From Massilia agilis (GTDB lineage Bacteria; Pseudomonadota; Gammaproteobacteria; Burkholderiales; Burkholderiaceae_D), in NCBI RefSeq assembly GCF_024756255.1, contig NZ_JANUHB010000004.1, positions 406,830 through 470,829 on the forward strand: DNA of 64,000 nt, written 5' to 3'. The position numbers and the translations under genes were made by a program. Position 1 is the first letter of the stretch; each line of letters opens with the position of its first letter. The notes beneath the pieces were generated by a model. The model ran no database searches and was not told the origin of the DNA. It was given only the letters and a program-made list of their open reading frames with translations. This document shows, in pieces, positions 50,826 to 60,346 of this stretch.

Positions 50826-53800
50826 ATGGCAGCGCAATTCGATTCCGTAGTTACTTCCTTCTATCTGGCGTACTACGGGCGTCCCGCCGATCCGGCCGGG
50901 TTGGCATTCTGGTCCCAGGCCCTGGCCAGCGCTGGTGGCGACTTCAGCGCGATCATCGACGCGTTCGCCAATTCGCCGGAGGCGCAGGCACGCTTTGGCA
51001 ACTCGGCTGTGAACGAGCGTGTCAACCAGATTTACACCGGATTGTTCGATCGCGCGCCGGAGGCCGCTGGCCTTGCGTACTGGAGCGATGCGATCAGCGG
51101 CGGCAAGACTTCGCTGGCCGCTGCGGCCATCGCCATCATGCAAGGGGCGCAGGGGGCGGACCTGGACCTGAACACGGCGCGCCAGAACGCGGCCAATGCC
51201 TTTACCGCCGAGGTGGCGCAGCACGGCACCGGCTACAGCGGCGCCGCCGCGGTCGAGGCGGGGCGCCTGCTGGTGCAAGCGGTCGGGACGGCCACCTCGG
51301 CGGAACAGGTGCAGTCGATGGTGAGCGCGGCAACCCAACTGGCGCAAGTGGCCAGCCAGACGCCGCAAGTGATCCAGGCCCTGGCCGGCAGCGGCTCGCT
51401 GGTGGCACTGCTCGACACCGCACGCGGCGGCGCCGACCCGGTGGGCCTGCTGCAAACGCTGGCCGGTTCGGCGCAAGTTGCCGCCGGCAACCCGGCCACG
51501 CTCGATTCGCTGTTGCGCGGCGGCGGCATGGAGAAGGTGCTGCAGGTGATGCCGGCCAATGCCACCCTGCACGACGTGGTGGTCGCGCTCGACAAGGGCG
51601 GCCTGCCAGCCGCGGTCGAGGTGGTGTACCCGAGCCAAACCGCCGCCCCGCTGCCCGCGCCGACCTTCTTCGTGTCGGTGGACGGCGGACACTTGACCGT
51701 CTCCGGCACCGCCCATGACGCCGTACTGGTCAACCTGACCGACAACACCATCACCCGCGCCGGCAACCCGGTTGCCCTTGCAGGCTCGCCTGACCTGACC
51801 GACGTGCTTGCGGGCGGTTACGCCGGCAACGTCACGATCGCCGGCACCGCCGCCGAAGTGGGCCCGGCCGTCGCCGGGCTCGACGGCGTGGACGCCTGGC
51901 AGATCATCGACAGCAAGAGCGCCATCTTCACCGGCGAGCCAGGCGCGCGCACTTTTGCCTCGCCGGCCATCGCCGACCTGGTCAACAACGCCAGCGCGCT
52001 CAAGCTCACCGGCACCCTGTCGGCCGAGGAGCGCGCCCTGCTCGATGGCCTGTCGAAGTTCGACATGGCCACGCTCGACGCGGTGATCGACAGCGTCGCG
52101 CCGGCCGCCGGCGTGCTCGCGTTCGACGGACTGGCCATCACCGGCACCGGGCTGTCGCAGGGCGTCACCAACGACGACACCTTCGCGCTGCAGCTCACCG
52201 GCTCCGAGGATGGCGCGACCGTGGCCTACCAGGTGTCGCACGACGGCCAGGCATGGAGCGCGGCGACCACCACCACCGGCCTCGACTCGGGCACCTGGTA
52301 CTTCCGTGCGCGCGTGACCGACGCGGCCGGCAACATCAGCACCAGCAACGTGATCCAGGCGGTGATCGACAAGACGGCGCCGCTGGTCACCGCCATCGCC
52401 TACGGCGTCAACGATGGCCAGCTCGCCATCGGCGAGCCGATCTCCTTGAGCGTTACCTTCAGCAAGGTGGTGGACGTCAACGGGACCCCGGCCATTACGC
52501 TGAACAATGGCGGTACGGCCACGTATGCCAGCGGCGCCGGCAGCCACACGCTGGTGTTCACCTACACGCCGCACGCGGGCGAGAGCATTGCCGACCTGGC
52601 CACTGCGCTCACCAATGCCTTCTCCGGCCAGGTGGCCGACCAGGTGGGCAACCCGGTGCTTGCGACCGGCTTTGACAACGTGAATCCGGCCGGCACCGTG
52701 CAGGTCGATGGCATCGTGCCGACCACGGCCATCACGATCGCGCAGATCGGTGAGGACCGCGGCGACAGCCCGGATGTGCGCGCCGACTTCGTCACCAACC
52801 AGCAAACCACCACCGTGCACGCCACGCTCGCCAGCGCGCTGGCAACGGGCGAATATGTGCAGTACTCGGTCGACGGCACCAACTGGTCGAACGCCAGCGT
52901 CAACGGCACCAGCGTGTCGATTGGCGACGTGGCCACAGCCGGCAACCCGACGGTGTCGCTGCGGCTGGTCGATGCCGCGGGCAATGCGGGCACGCCGGTC
53001 AGCCAGCAGATCGTGTACGACGGCCAGGCGCCGGCCACCGCCGTCACCTTTGACGCGATCAGCGAAGATGGCGGCGACTCGCCGGACACGCAGCACGACT
53101 TCGTGACTAACCAGGCGCTGGCCACCGTCACCGCGACCCTGTCGGCGGCGCTGGCCGATGGCGAGTACGTCCAGTTTTCGCTGGACGGCCAGACCTGGCT
53201 GACCGCCACCGCGCAGAACCCGCAGAACCTGCTGCCTGGCCCGGCAGGCCAGGTGAGCGGGACCACGTTGACCATCTCGGGCATCGCCATGGCCACCACC
53301 CAGGCGGTGGCGGTGCGCGTGGTCGATGCGGCCGGTAACGCAGGCGAAACGGCCCGTCACGAACTGGTTTATGACAACCAGGCCCCGCAATCGGCCGTGA
53401 CGGCCTGGACTATCAGCCAGGACAGCGGCGACAGCCCGGACACCAGCGACGACTTTGTCACCAACCAGGCCAGCGTCACGGTCACCGCGACCTTGTCGTC
53501 GGCGCCGGCCGCGGGCGACTACGTGCAATACTCGCTCGATGGCAGCAACTGGACGACCGCCGGCGCCACCCCGGACGCAAGCGTCAACGGCGCCGTGGTC
53601 ACCATCGCCAACATCAACGCGGCGCAAGCGCCCACCGTGTCGGTGCGCCTGGTGGACGCGGCCGGCAACGCCGGCGACACGTCCAGCCGCACCATCGTGT
53701 ACGACAGCACCGCGCCGGCCGCCTCGCTCTCGATTGTCTCGGTCACCCAGGATACCGGCGACAGCCCGGACACCCAGGCCGACTTCGTCACCAACCAGGG

Positions 53801-56800
53801 CAGCGCGACCGTGCGCATGACCCTGTCGTCGCCGGCAAGCGCCGGCGATACCTTGCAGTACTCGCTGGATAACGGCGCGCACTGGCTGAGCGAACACGCG
53901 AGCGTGGACGGCACCGCGGCAGCGATCACCGGCCTGGACGTGACCGGCAGTCCGCTGCTCCAGGTGCGCCTGGTGGATGCGGCCGGCAACGCGGGCAACG
54001 CGTCCAGCCAGCAGATCAGCTACGACGGCAGCGCGCCGGGCGTGGGCACGATCGCCTACAGCCAGGTCACCCAGGGCGCGAACGACACCCAGCTCGACAC
54101 CGTGACCAATGTGCGCATGGCCAACGTCGACTTCATCTACGACGGTAATGACCTGGCCGCCGGCGAGACCTTCCAGTACAGCCTCGACGGCAGCAGCTGG
54201 AGCAGCGCGAACATCGACGTGTACACCAGCACCAACACGGTGCGCGTGCGCGGCATCGACCTGGCGGCCGGCCAGCCGAACGGGCTGAACAAGGAAACCG
54301 TGGTGTCGCTGCGCGCGGTCGATGCGGCGGGCAATGCCACCGGCGCGGTGTCCACCACCGTCGTGTACGACAGCCAGGCCAGCGCGCCGCTGGTCACCCT
54401 GCAGTCCGACACGGCCGGCCCGAACGGCACGGCCAATGACGGCATCACCGCTACTGGCGCTTACAACGTGGCCGGTATCGAGGCTGGTGCGAAGGTCGAG
54501 TACAGCACCGATGGCGTCACCTGGACCACGGCCGCGCCGTCCCTGGCCGAGGGCGCGAACAGCTTCCAGGTGCGCCAGACCGACAAGGCAGGCAACGTCA
54601 GTGCCGGCAGCCAGCTGAGCTTCCAGCTCGACCGCGTGGCGCCGGACGCGCCGCAGGTGCAGCTGGCCAGCGACACTGGCGCCAGCGGCAGCGACGGCAT
54701 TACCAGCTCCGGCCGCGTCCTGCTCAGCAATCTGGAAGGCAACGGCACGGCATGGCAGTACAGCCTGGATGGCACCAACTGGACCACCGGCCAGAACGGC
54801 GCGACCCAGCTCGACCTGACCGGCAGCGGCGACGGTATCAAGGACCTGCTGGTGCGCCAGGTGGACCTGGCCGGCAATGTCGGCGCCAGCACCGCGCTGC
54901 ATTTCTCGCTCGACACTGTCGCGCCCAACGGCAGTGCCCTGTCCTTCAGTGCGGTGGAACAGGCCACGACTGACGCCAACGTGACCAGCCTGACCAGCGC
55001 CCGCGTGTACTTCAGGTACGCCGGCACCCTGGACAGCGACGCGATCGTGCAGTGGCGCTTGGCGGACGGCGGCTGGCACAATGTAGACAGCGGGTCGATC
55101 GACACCAGTACCAAAACCATCATCGCCGGCCCGATCGACCTGAGCAACGCCGATCCGGTGGTCCAGCTGCGCACGATCGACACCGCCGGCAATGCCGGCC
55201 CGACGCTCAGCCAGCTGATCGATGGCCCGTTCAGCTTCGTGATGTCGGCAGCCGAGAGCTATTCCGGCATCAGGGTGACCAGCAACACCGCCGGCCAGAT
55301 CTTCCTGGTCGACGCTGCCACCTCGGCCGAGACCCGTGTCTATTCGACCACCGGTGGCGACGCTGTCAACGGCACCGTCGTCGTCGGCAAGCAAACCACC
55401 GCCGCCAGCGGCGTGGTCAAGGTAGTGACCGCCGGTGGCGCCACGGGCACCGACACGACCAAGATATTCGGCGTCGGTACCGACAATGCCGAGAGCCTGG
55501 CCGGACAATATGTGTGGGGCTTTGGCGGCAATGACACCTTGAGCGGAACCAGCGGCGCCGACTACCTGGTGGGCGGCGACGGCAACGACGTGCTGACCGG
55601 CGGCGACGGCGACGACAGCCTGGCCGGGGAGGGCGGCGCTGACGTGCTGACCGGCGGCGCGGGCGCCGACAAGTTCGTATTCAAGGCCTTGTCCGACTCG
55701 GTCGAGGCGGTCAATGGTGGCGCCGGCTACGACACGATCACCGATTTCACCGCCGGCACCGACAAGGTTGACTTGTCCGCCTCCGGTTTCGTGGCACACC
55801 CGAATTACGGTTACACCATCAGCTCGACCCTGCACGCCTCGCTGGCGTCGCTGATTACCGAGGCCAACACCTTCCTGCCGACCTACACCACCTACGGCAG
55901 TGTGTTCATCGGCCAGGTCGGCAAGGACGTCTATGTGCTGGGCGAAAACCACACGCTGAACATGCACAAGTACGATTCGGGACTGGACCTGATCATCAAG
56001 CTGCAGGATGTGGCGTCGAAGGGCTTGTCGCTGTCGGATTTCCTGGGCTTGTCCGGCACGATCAAGATGGTCGGCAACAACACCGTGGTGGAAGGTACGG
56101 CGGGCGATGACAGCCTGAGCGGCGGCTACGTGCGCGGTTTGGGCGGCAACGATGTCATCACTGGCACCTCCGGGGCCGATTTCCTGTTCGGCGGCGACGG
56201 CAACGACACGGTCACGGGCGGCGTTGGGGTGGACCAGATTGCACTGGGAGCAGGGACGAACACGGTGGTGGTCAGCACCACGATCGCCGGCGGTGCTTAC
56301 AACTGGTCGTCCGATTCCGGCTGGAGCGCATCGTTGTCCGGGGCCGGCGCCGGGGGCGGTGACGACCACGGCGACGACACCATCGACGGCTTCCAGTTTG
56401 GCATCGACACGCTCAAGGTCGTCGCCATCAATGTGCCGACCTTCAATCACAACACCAACGTGTACATCGGGACCGGCTCAGCGAGCGCGTGGGCGGGTCA
56501 GGTCGGGGCTTTCGCGACCAACGTTGGCCTGATCGACCTGAATTCGGACGGTGGTTTTGGAGAATTCGCGGTGAATTTCTCCAATCCATCGGCTGCGCTG
56601 ACGCAGGCGAACTTCAAGGCTTCGCTGCAGTACGACATCACCGGCTCCACCGGCAACGACACCATCACCACCGGCGCCAAGGACGACGTGATCCGCGGCG
56701 GTGCCGGTGCGGATACGCTCGACGGCGGAGCCGGCAACGACACGTACGTGTACACCGCAGCCAGCGATTCGTACGTCGTCAACGATGCGCTGCCGGCCCA

Positions 56801-57125
56801 TGGTTTTGACGTGGTGCAGTTCAACGTGGGCGACATCTTCGATCTGGCGGTGAACGTCGACTGGATCACTTCCATGGGCATTGGCGCCACCGCGAATGCG
56901 ACTGGCAGCGCATTGCTCAGCCAGCTCAACCAGTTCTTCGGCTCCGCCCAGGCTGGCCGTGCAGGCGGCGTTGACGCGGTACTGATGTCGTTCAGCGATG
57001 GTCAGGAGTTCCTGGTCGTCGATATGAACGGCGACGACGCGATCACGAGTGCCGACCTCGTGGTGCGCGTCGTGGGCGTCGGCAACAATGCCCACGTCGA
57101 GGGCGGCAATGTAGTCATGGGCTGA
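50826..57125 (+). CDS. Giant DUF4214 / Ig-like repeat / RTX surface protein
   Basis: A 2099-residue protein, probably exported by the adjacent type I system and lacking a signal peptide. Residues 1-130 are DUF4214 repeats (SFYLAYYGRPADPAGLAFW). Residues about 440-1490 are bacterial Ig-like repeats of roughly 100 residues. The first set carries DSPDTxxDFVTNQ-type motifs, the later set LxxDTGxxxxDGIT with DLAGN/DKAGN. RTX calcium-binding nonapeptides follow in three blocks: near 1566-1620 (GGDGNDVLTGGDGDDSL), near 1770-1810 and near 1955-1975. The C-terminus after the last block should hold the secretion signal. It is probably an adhesin or S-layer-associated protein. The ATG at 50826 follows AAAGGA. 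Confidence 0.85.
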   Translation: MAAQFDSVVTSFYLAYYGRPADPAGLAFWSQALASAGGDFSAIIDAFANSPEAQARFGNSAVNERVNQIYTGLFDRAPEAAGLAYWSDAISGGKTSLAAAAIAIMQGAQGADLDLNTARQNAANAFTAEVAQHGTGYSGAAAVEAGRLLVQAVGTATSAEQVQSMVSAATQLAQVASQTPQVIQALAGSGSLVALLDTARGGADPVGLLQTLAGSAQVAAGNPATLDSLLRGGGMEKVLQVMPANATLHDVVVALDKGGLPAAVEVVYPSQTAAPLPAPTFFVSVDGGHLTVSGTAHDAVLVNLTDNTITRAGNPVALAGSPDLTDVLAGGYAGNVTIAGTAAEVGPAVAGLDGVDAWQIIDSKSAIFTGEPGARTFASPAIADLVNNASALKLTGTLSAEERALLDGLSKFDMATLDAVIDSVAPAAGVLAFDGLAITGTGLSQGVTNDDTFALQLTGSEDGATVAYQVSHDGQAWSAATTTTGLDSGTWYFRARVTDAAGNISTSNVIQAVIDKTAPLVTAIAYGVNDGQLAIGEPISLSVTFSKVVDVNGTPAITLNNGGTATYASGAGSHTLVFTYTPHAGESIADLATALTNAFSGQVADQVGNPVLATGFDNVNPAGTVQVDGIVPTTAITIAQIGEDRGDSPDVRADFVTNQQTTTVHATLASALATGEYVQYSVDGTNWSNASVNGTSVSIGDVATAGNPTVSLRLVDAAGNAGTPVSQQIVYDGQAPATAVTFDAISEDGGDSPDTQHDFVTNQALATVTATLSAALADGEYVQFSLDGQTWLTATAQNPQNLLPGPAGQVSGTTLTISGIAMATTQAVAVRVVDAAGNAGETARHELVYDNQAPQSAVTAWTISQDSGDSPDTSDDFVTNQASVTVTATLSSAPAAGDYVQYSLDGSNWTTAGATPDASVNGAVVTIANINAAQAPTVSVRLVDAAGNAGDTSSRTIVYDSTAPAASLSIVSVTQDTGDSPDTQADFVTNQGSATVRMTLSSPASAGDTLQYSLDNGAHWLSEHASVDGTAAAITGLDVTGSPLLQVRLVDAAGNAGNASSQQISYDGSAPGVGTIAYSQVTQGANDTQLDTVTNVRMANVDFIYDGNDLAAGETFQYSLDGSSWSSANIDVYTSTNTVRVRGIDLAAGQPNGLNKETVVSLRAVDAAGNATGAVSTTVVYDSQASAPLVTLQSDTAGPNGTANDGITATGAYNVAGIEAGAKVEYSTDGVTWTTAAPSLAEGANSFQVRQTDKAGNVSAGSQLSFQLDRVAPDAPQVQLASDTGASGSDGITSSGRVLLSNLEGNGTAWQYSLDGTNWTTGQNGATQLDLTGSGDGIKDLLVRQVDLAGNVGASTALHFSLDTVAPNGSALSFSAVEQATTDANVTSLTSARVYFRYAGTLDSDAIVQWRLADGGWHNVDSGSIDTSTKTIIAGPIDLSNADPVVQLRTIDTAGNAGPTLSQLIDGPFSFVMSAAESYSGIRVTSNTAGQIFLVDAATSAETRVYSTTGGDAVNGTVVVGKQTTAASGVVKVVTAGGATGTDTTKIFGVGTDNAESLAGQYVWGFGGNDTLSGTSGADYLVGGDGNDVLTGGDGDDSLAGEGGADVLTGGAGADKFVFKALSDSVEAVNGGAGYDTITDFTAGTDKVDLSASGFVAHPNYGYTISSTLHASLASLITEANTFLPTYTTYGSVFIGQVGKDVYVLGENHTLNMHKYDSGLDLIIKLQDVASKGLSLSDFLGLSGTIKMVGNNTVVEGTAGDDSLSGGYVRGLGGNDVITGTSGADFLFGGDGNDTVTGGVGVDQIALGAGTNTVVVSTTIAGGAYNWSSDSGWSASLSGAGAGGGDDHGDDTIDGFQFGIDTLKVVAINVPTFNHNTNVYIGTGSASAWAGQVGAFATNVGLIDLNSDGGFGEFAVNFSNPSAALTQANFKASLQYDITGSTGNDTITTGAKDDVIRGGAGADTLDGGAGNDTYVYTAASDSYVVNDALPAHGFDVVQFNVGDIFDLAVNVDWITSMGIGATANATGSALLSQLNQFFGSAQAGRAGGVDAVLMSFSDGQEFLVVDMNGDDAITSADLVVRVVGVGNNAHVEGGNVVMG

Positions 57126-57140
57126 TCAGCCTGCGGCGAA

Positions 57141-57174
57141 GACCACGTTCCGGAAGCGGAACGTGGTCTTTTTT
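57141..57174 (+). terminator. Terminator of the giant RTX gene
   Basis: GACCACGTTCCG (57141-57152) pairs with CGGAACGTGGTC (57157-57168) around GAAG, followed by six T. The stem is perfect over 12 base pairs. Confidence 0.93.
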
Positions 57175-57334
57175 ATTTGAATTTAACATTTAAGCCGCGC
57201 ATGATTCCTGTTGTCATGCTTTAGCTATCGAGATTCTTTGCGGAAAGTGGTCCCGCACCGCAGAGTCCGCTGCGCCTCCGATTTTGCAATTAGGGTAGGA
57301 TTTTCTCACCTCTAATTGAACCGGAGATATCGTC

Positions 57335-57937
57335 ATGGCAGACAACATCAATGCAGTAGAGAAGCTGTATGTGGCCTACTTCAGCCGTCCGGCCGACCCG
57401 GCGGGGCTGGCGTTCTGGACCGGCCAGCTGCAGACCAACCCGAACGCCTTGCAGGAAATGTCGGCACAGTTCTCGACCTCGGCCGAGTACAAGGCAGCGT
57501 ACGCGGGCATGACCAACGCCCAGATCGTGAGCACCGTGTACCTGCACCTGTTCGGCCGGCCGGCGGAGCAGGCCGGGGTGGACTGGTGGGCGCAAAAGCT
57601 GGACGCGCACACCATTACGATCGACAACGTGGTGACCCAGATCGCGGCCGGCGCCCAGACCACCGACCTGTTCGCCTACAACGCCAAGGTTGCGGTGGCG
57701 ACCACCTTCACCGCGCGCCTGGACACGGACGTGGAAAAGCAGGCGTACTCGGGCGACGCGGCCAACAAGCTGGCGATCGATTTCATTGCCACGGTCAAGG
57801 ATTTGCAGTCGGCCGCGAATGCGAGCGACCCGGGTACCATCGACTCGGTGATCAGCAACATCGTGCATGCCGCAGGCCTGGGGATGGACGGCGCGCATCT
57901 GGTTGGCGTGTCCGACATGCCGCCGCCGGTTTTCTGA
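57335..57937 (+). CDS. Free-standing DUF4214 protein
   Basis: A 200-residue soluble protein consisting only of DUF4214 repeats. It starts VEKLYVAYFSRPADPAGLAF and then has EYKAAYAGM, VSTVYLHLFGRPAEQAGVDWW, AYNAKVAVATTFTARLDT and AYSGDAANKLA. The same blocks appear in the same order in the first 185 residues of the S-layer protein, so it is a paralogue of that anchoring region without the calcium-binding body. It has neither a signal peptide nor a recognisable RTX or RsaA-like secretion tail, though the end (VSDMPPPVF) could be a signal of another kind. It may occupy the same binding sites as the S-layer protein. Function unknown. Confidence 0.8.
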   Translation: MADNINAVEKLYVAYFSRPADPAGLAFWTGQLQTNPNALQEMSAQFSTSAEYKAAYAGMTNAQIVSTVYLHLFGRPAEQAGVDWWAQKLDAHTITIDNVVTQIAAGAQTTDLFAYNAKVAVATTFTARLDTDVEKQAYSGDAANKLAIDFIATVKDLQSAANASDPGTIDSVISNIVHAAGLGMDGAHLVGVSDMPPPVF

Positions 57938-57951
57938 ACGGTTGTAGCGAG

Positions 57952-58060
57952 GTAGGGTGGGCAGGTTTCCTGCCCACGCGTCCAGCCACATCATCGCGTT
58001 CTGGTTCCTGGTCTTACCTGCGCCGCTTGAACGCGTGGGCAGGGGACCTGCCCACCCTAC
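57952..58060. repeat. GTAGGGTGGGC extragenic palindrome that ends the trhO gene
   Basis: A full copy, from GTAGGGTGGGCAGGTTTCCT to GGACCTGCCCACCCTAC, with CCCACGCGTCCAG and TTGAACGCGTGGGC inside. On the minus strand its right end reads GTAGGGTGGG, and this TAG (58059-58057) is the stop codon of trhO. It also lies at the end of the DUF4214 gene, so it separates two convergent genes. Confidence 0.85.
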
Positions 58061-58917
58061 GCCAGCCGGGCCGAGGCGCCAGCCGCGTTCTGCTGGCCCG
58101 CGCAATGCGGGCACGACTGGCCCTCGACGTAGTCGGGCGAGAGCTGCTGGCGCGGCGTGACCACGGCGCGGCAGGCGAAGCACTGCACCGTTTCGGTCGG
58201 CTCCAGCCTGGGATTGAGCGCGGTGCGGTAGTCGAACACGAAGCAGTCGCCCGTGTAGTGCGCGCCGCCCACTTCCTCGAAATATTTCAGGATGCCGCCC
58301 TCGAGCTGGTACACCCGCTCGTAGCCGATGTCCTGCATGTGGATCGCCGCCTTCTCGCAGCGGATCCCGCCGGTGCAGAAGGTCACCACGGTCTTGCCCT
58401 GCAGCTCGTCCTTGTGCTCGGCCACCACTTGCGGGAACTCGCTGAACTTGTCGATGCGGTAGTCGATCGTGTTGTCGAAAGTGCCGACATCGACTTCGAA
58501 CGCGTTGCGCGTATCCATCATTACCACCGGCACGCCGTCGTCATCCACGCCCTGGTCGAGCCAGCGCTTGAGCGTGCGCGCGTCCACCGCCGGCGCGCGG
58601 CCGAGCTCGGGCTTGATGAGCGGCATGCGCATCGTGATGATTTCCTTCTTGATCTTCACCAGCATGCGCTTGTGCGATTGCTCGTTCGACAGGCTTTCCT
58701 TCCATTCCAGGTCGGCCAGGCGCGCGTCGCTTTTTACCCACGCAAGGTAATCGTCGATGCTGGCGCGCGGGCCGGACACGAACATGTTGATGCCCTCGGG
58801 CGTCAGCAGGACCGTGCCCTTCAGGCCCAGTTCGTTGCAGCGCGCCTGGTACTGCGCGCGCAGCGCGTCCAGGTGGTCGAGCGTGACGAATTTGTAGGCG
58901 GCGATGTTGACGTGCAT
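58057..58917 (-). CDS. trhO: tRNA uridine(34) hydroxylase, rhodanese-type (TrhO/YceA)
   Basis: A 286-residue cytoplasmic enzyme that hydroxylates uridine 34 of certain tRNAs as a step to 5-methoxy- or carboxymethoxyuridine. The N-terminal domain starts [20 protein letters not shown] and contains [19 protein letters not shown]. The rhodanese domain has [17 protein letters not shown] and the catalytic cysteine loop [11 protein letters not shown] near residue 180, followed by [19 protein letters not shown]-terminal cysteine set (CFACR, CPHCAG) can bind zinc. The last residues (ASARLA) are encoded up against a repeat that provides the stop codon. Confidence 0.92.
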   Translation of the reverse strand: MHVNIAAYKFVTLDHLDALRAQYQARCNELGLKGTVLLTPEGINMFVSGPRASIDDYLAWVKSDARLADLEWKESLSNEQSHKRMLVKIKKEIITMRMPLIKPELGRAPAVDARTLKRWLDQGVDDDGVPVVMMDTRNAFEVDVGTFDNTIDYRIDKFSEFPQVVAEHKDELQGKTVVTFCTGGIRCEKAAIHMQDIGYERVYQLEGGILKYFEEVGGAHYTGDCFVFDYRTALNPRLEPTETVQCFACRAVVTPRQQLSPDYVEGQSCPHCAGQQNAAGASARLA

Positions 58918-59043
58918 GGGGAATGGGGGCGGAAGGTAAGGGCGGTATTATAGAACCAGTCGCGGCGGTGCGCTGGCGCGCGGCGTGGTTTTCGCGGCGA
59001 TTCGTTTTACAATGTTCCCTTTTGAAAAGCAGGGCGGGAACGC

Positions 59044-60153
59044 ATGCAATCGCTGAACATCCAGTACAACCCCCGCATCGACCAGCTGCGCTGGCTCGCC
59101 GCCACGGTCGTGTTCCTGTTCCATTTCCAACTCGAGTATCGCGGCCTGTCCGGCGCCGGGCTGTCCGGGCCGTGGAGCGCCCTGGTCACCGAGGGCCACA
59201 CCGGCGTCGGCCTGTTCTTCACGCTGTCCGGCTTTTTGTTCATGCAGATCGCGCTGGTGCAAAAGCAGATCGTGTACCGCGACTTCGTGCGCAACCGGGT
59301 GTTGCGCATCTTTCCGCTGTTCCTGACCATCTTCCTGGTCGCCACCTCGATCGGGCGCGACAAATTCCAGCCGCAGGACCTGCTCTACCTGTTCGCCACC
59401 AACCTGGGCCTGGCGCCCACTTCCGGCACCGTGGTCACCGGCGCGGCCTGGACCATCTCGGTCGAGTTCCTGTTCTACATGGTGTTCCCGTTCCTGGCGC
59501 GCTTTGCGATGGAGCGCGGCGTGCGCTACCTGGCCAACCTATTGGTGCTGATGGCCTTCTTCAAGGTGGCCGCGTACACGGTCAACGACAACAGCACGCT
59601 GATGTACTTCAGCACCTTCGTCGGGCGCTTCGACCAGTTCCTGATCGGGATGGCGGCGGCCATGCTGCTGCAGGGGCGCCGCGCCAGGTTGCAGGAACGC
59701 GCGCCCGTGCTGCTGGCCGCGGCCAGCGTGGTGGTAGTGTGCACCACGGCCCTGATGCACACCGTGGCGCCGTTCGGCGGCGCTCCCAAGTCGTCGTTCT
59801 GGATCTTCTGGTCGATGCTCGAAAGCGCCGGGTGGGCCTTCTTCATCGTGGCCTGGGTGTCGTTCCAGCGCCGGTTGCCGGGCGCGATCGAGCGTGCGCT
59901 GTGCCACGGCGGCAAGGTCAGCTTCTCGTTCTACCTGCTGCACATGGGCGTGCTACACGTGCTGGCGACCAAGGTGGGACTGGTGCGCCCGACCGGCCAG
60001 CCGTGGTTTGATGCGGCGATCATGCTGGTGGCGTCCTATGGCTTTACCTGGATGGTGGCGACCATCAGCTACAACACGATCGAGGAGCCGTTCCTGCGCA
60101 TGCGCCGCAGCTACGGCGCCAGGCAGGCGCCGGCCGTGGCTCCCGCGGCCTGA
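59044..60153 (+). CDS. Acyltransferase 3 family membrane protein
   Basis: A 369-residue protein with about ten membrane helices of the OafA/acyltransferase 3 family. The start YNPRIDQLRWLAATVVFLFH has the conserved Arg and His; GVGLFFTLSGFLFMQIAL, NRVLRIFPLFLTIF, and WTISVEFLFYMVFPFL follow, with a final YNTIEEPFLRMRR. It probably O-acetylates a surface glycan. It is only distantly similar to the acyltransferase at 36739-37953 and stands alone, divergent from trhO. Confidence 0.88.
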   Translation: MQSLNIQYNPRIDQLRWLAATVVFLFHFQLEYRGLSGAGLSGPWSALVTEGHTGVGLFFTLSGFLFMQIALVQKQIVYRDFVRNRVLRIFPLFLTIFLVATSIGRDKFQPQDLLYLFATNLGLAPTSGTVVTGAAWTISVEFLFYMVFPFLARFAMERGVRYLANLLVLMAFFKVAAYTVNDNSTLMYFSTFVGRFDQFLIGMAAAMLLQGRRARLQERAPVLLAAASVVVVCTTALMHTVAPFGGAPKSSFWIFWSMLESAGWAFFIVAWVSFQRRLPGAIERALCHGGKVSFSFYLLHMGVLHVLATKVGLVRPTGQPWFDAAIMLVASYGFTWMVATISYNTIEEPFLRMRRSYGARQAPAVAPAA

Positions 60154-60154
60154 G

Positions 60155-60177
60155 AAGCGTCGCCGAAGCGCTTTTTT
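60155..60177 (+). terminator. Weak terminator-like hairpin after the acyltransferase
   Basis: AAGCG (60155-60159) can pair with CGCTT (60169-60173) over a nine-base loop and is followed by a run of T. The stem is short, so termination may be partial. Confidence 0.4.
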
Positions 60178-60346
60178 GCGTGGGGCGCAAGCGATGGCTT
60201 TGCGCCACGCGCGCGCTGTCTTCCGGCGCCTGATCCGCAAGTTCCATTTCCCGCTTGAGATGCCGCAAGCGCGCACCGGGATGCCTTCGTACGATGGGCT
60301 CGTACATCGAAAGCCACACGTGGTCCCATCTTTCAGGAGGTAAGTC

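Noticed and set aside
50754..56450. 1898-codon open frame antisense to the giant RTX gene
   Set aside because: It mirrors the repeats of the sense gene, has no recognisable domain and reflects high-GC codon bias.
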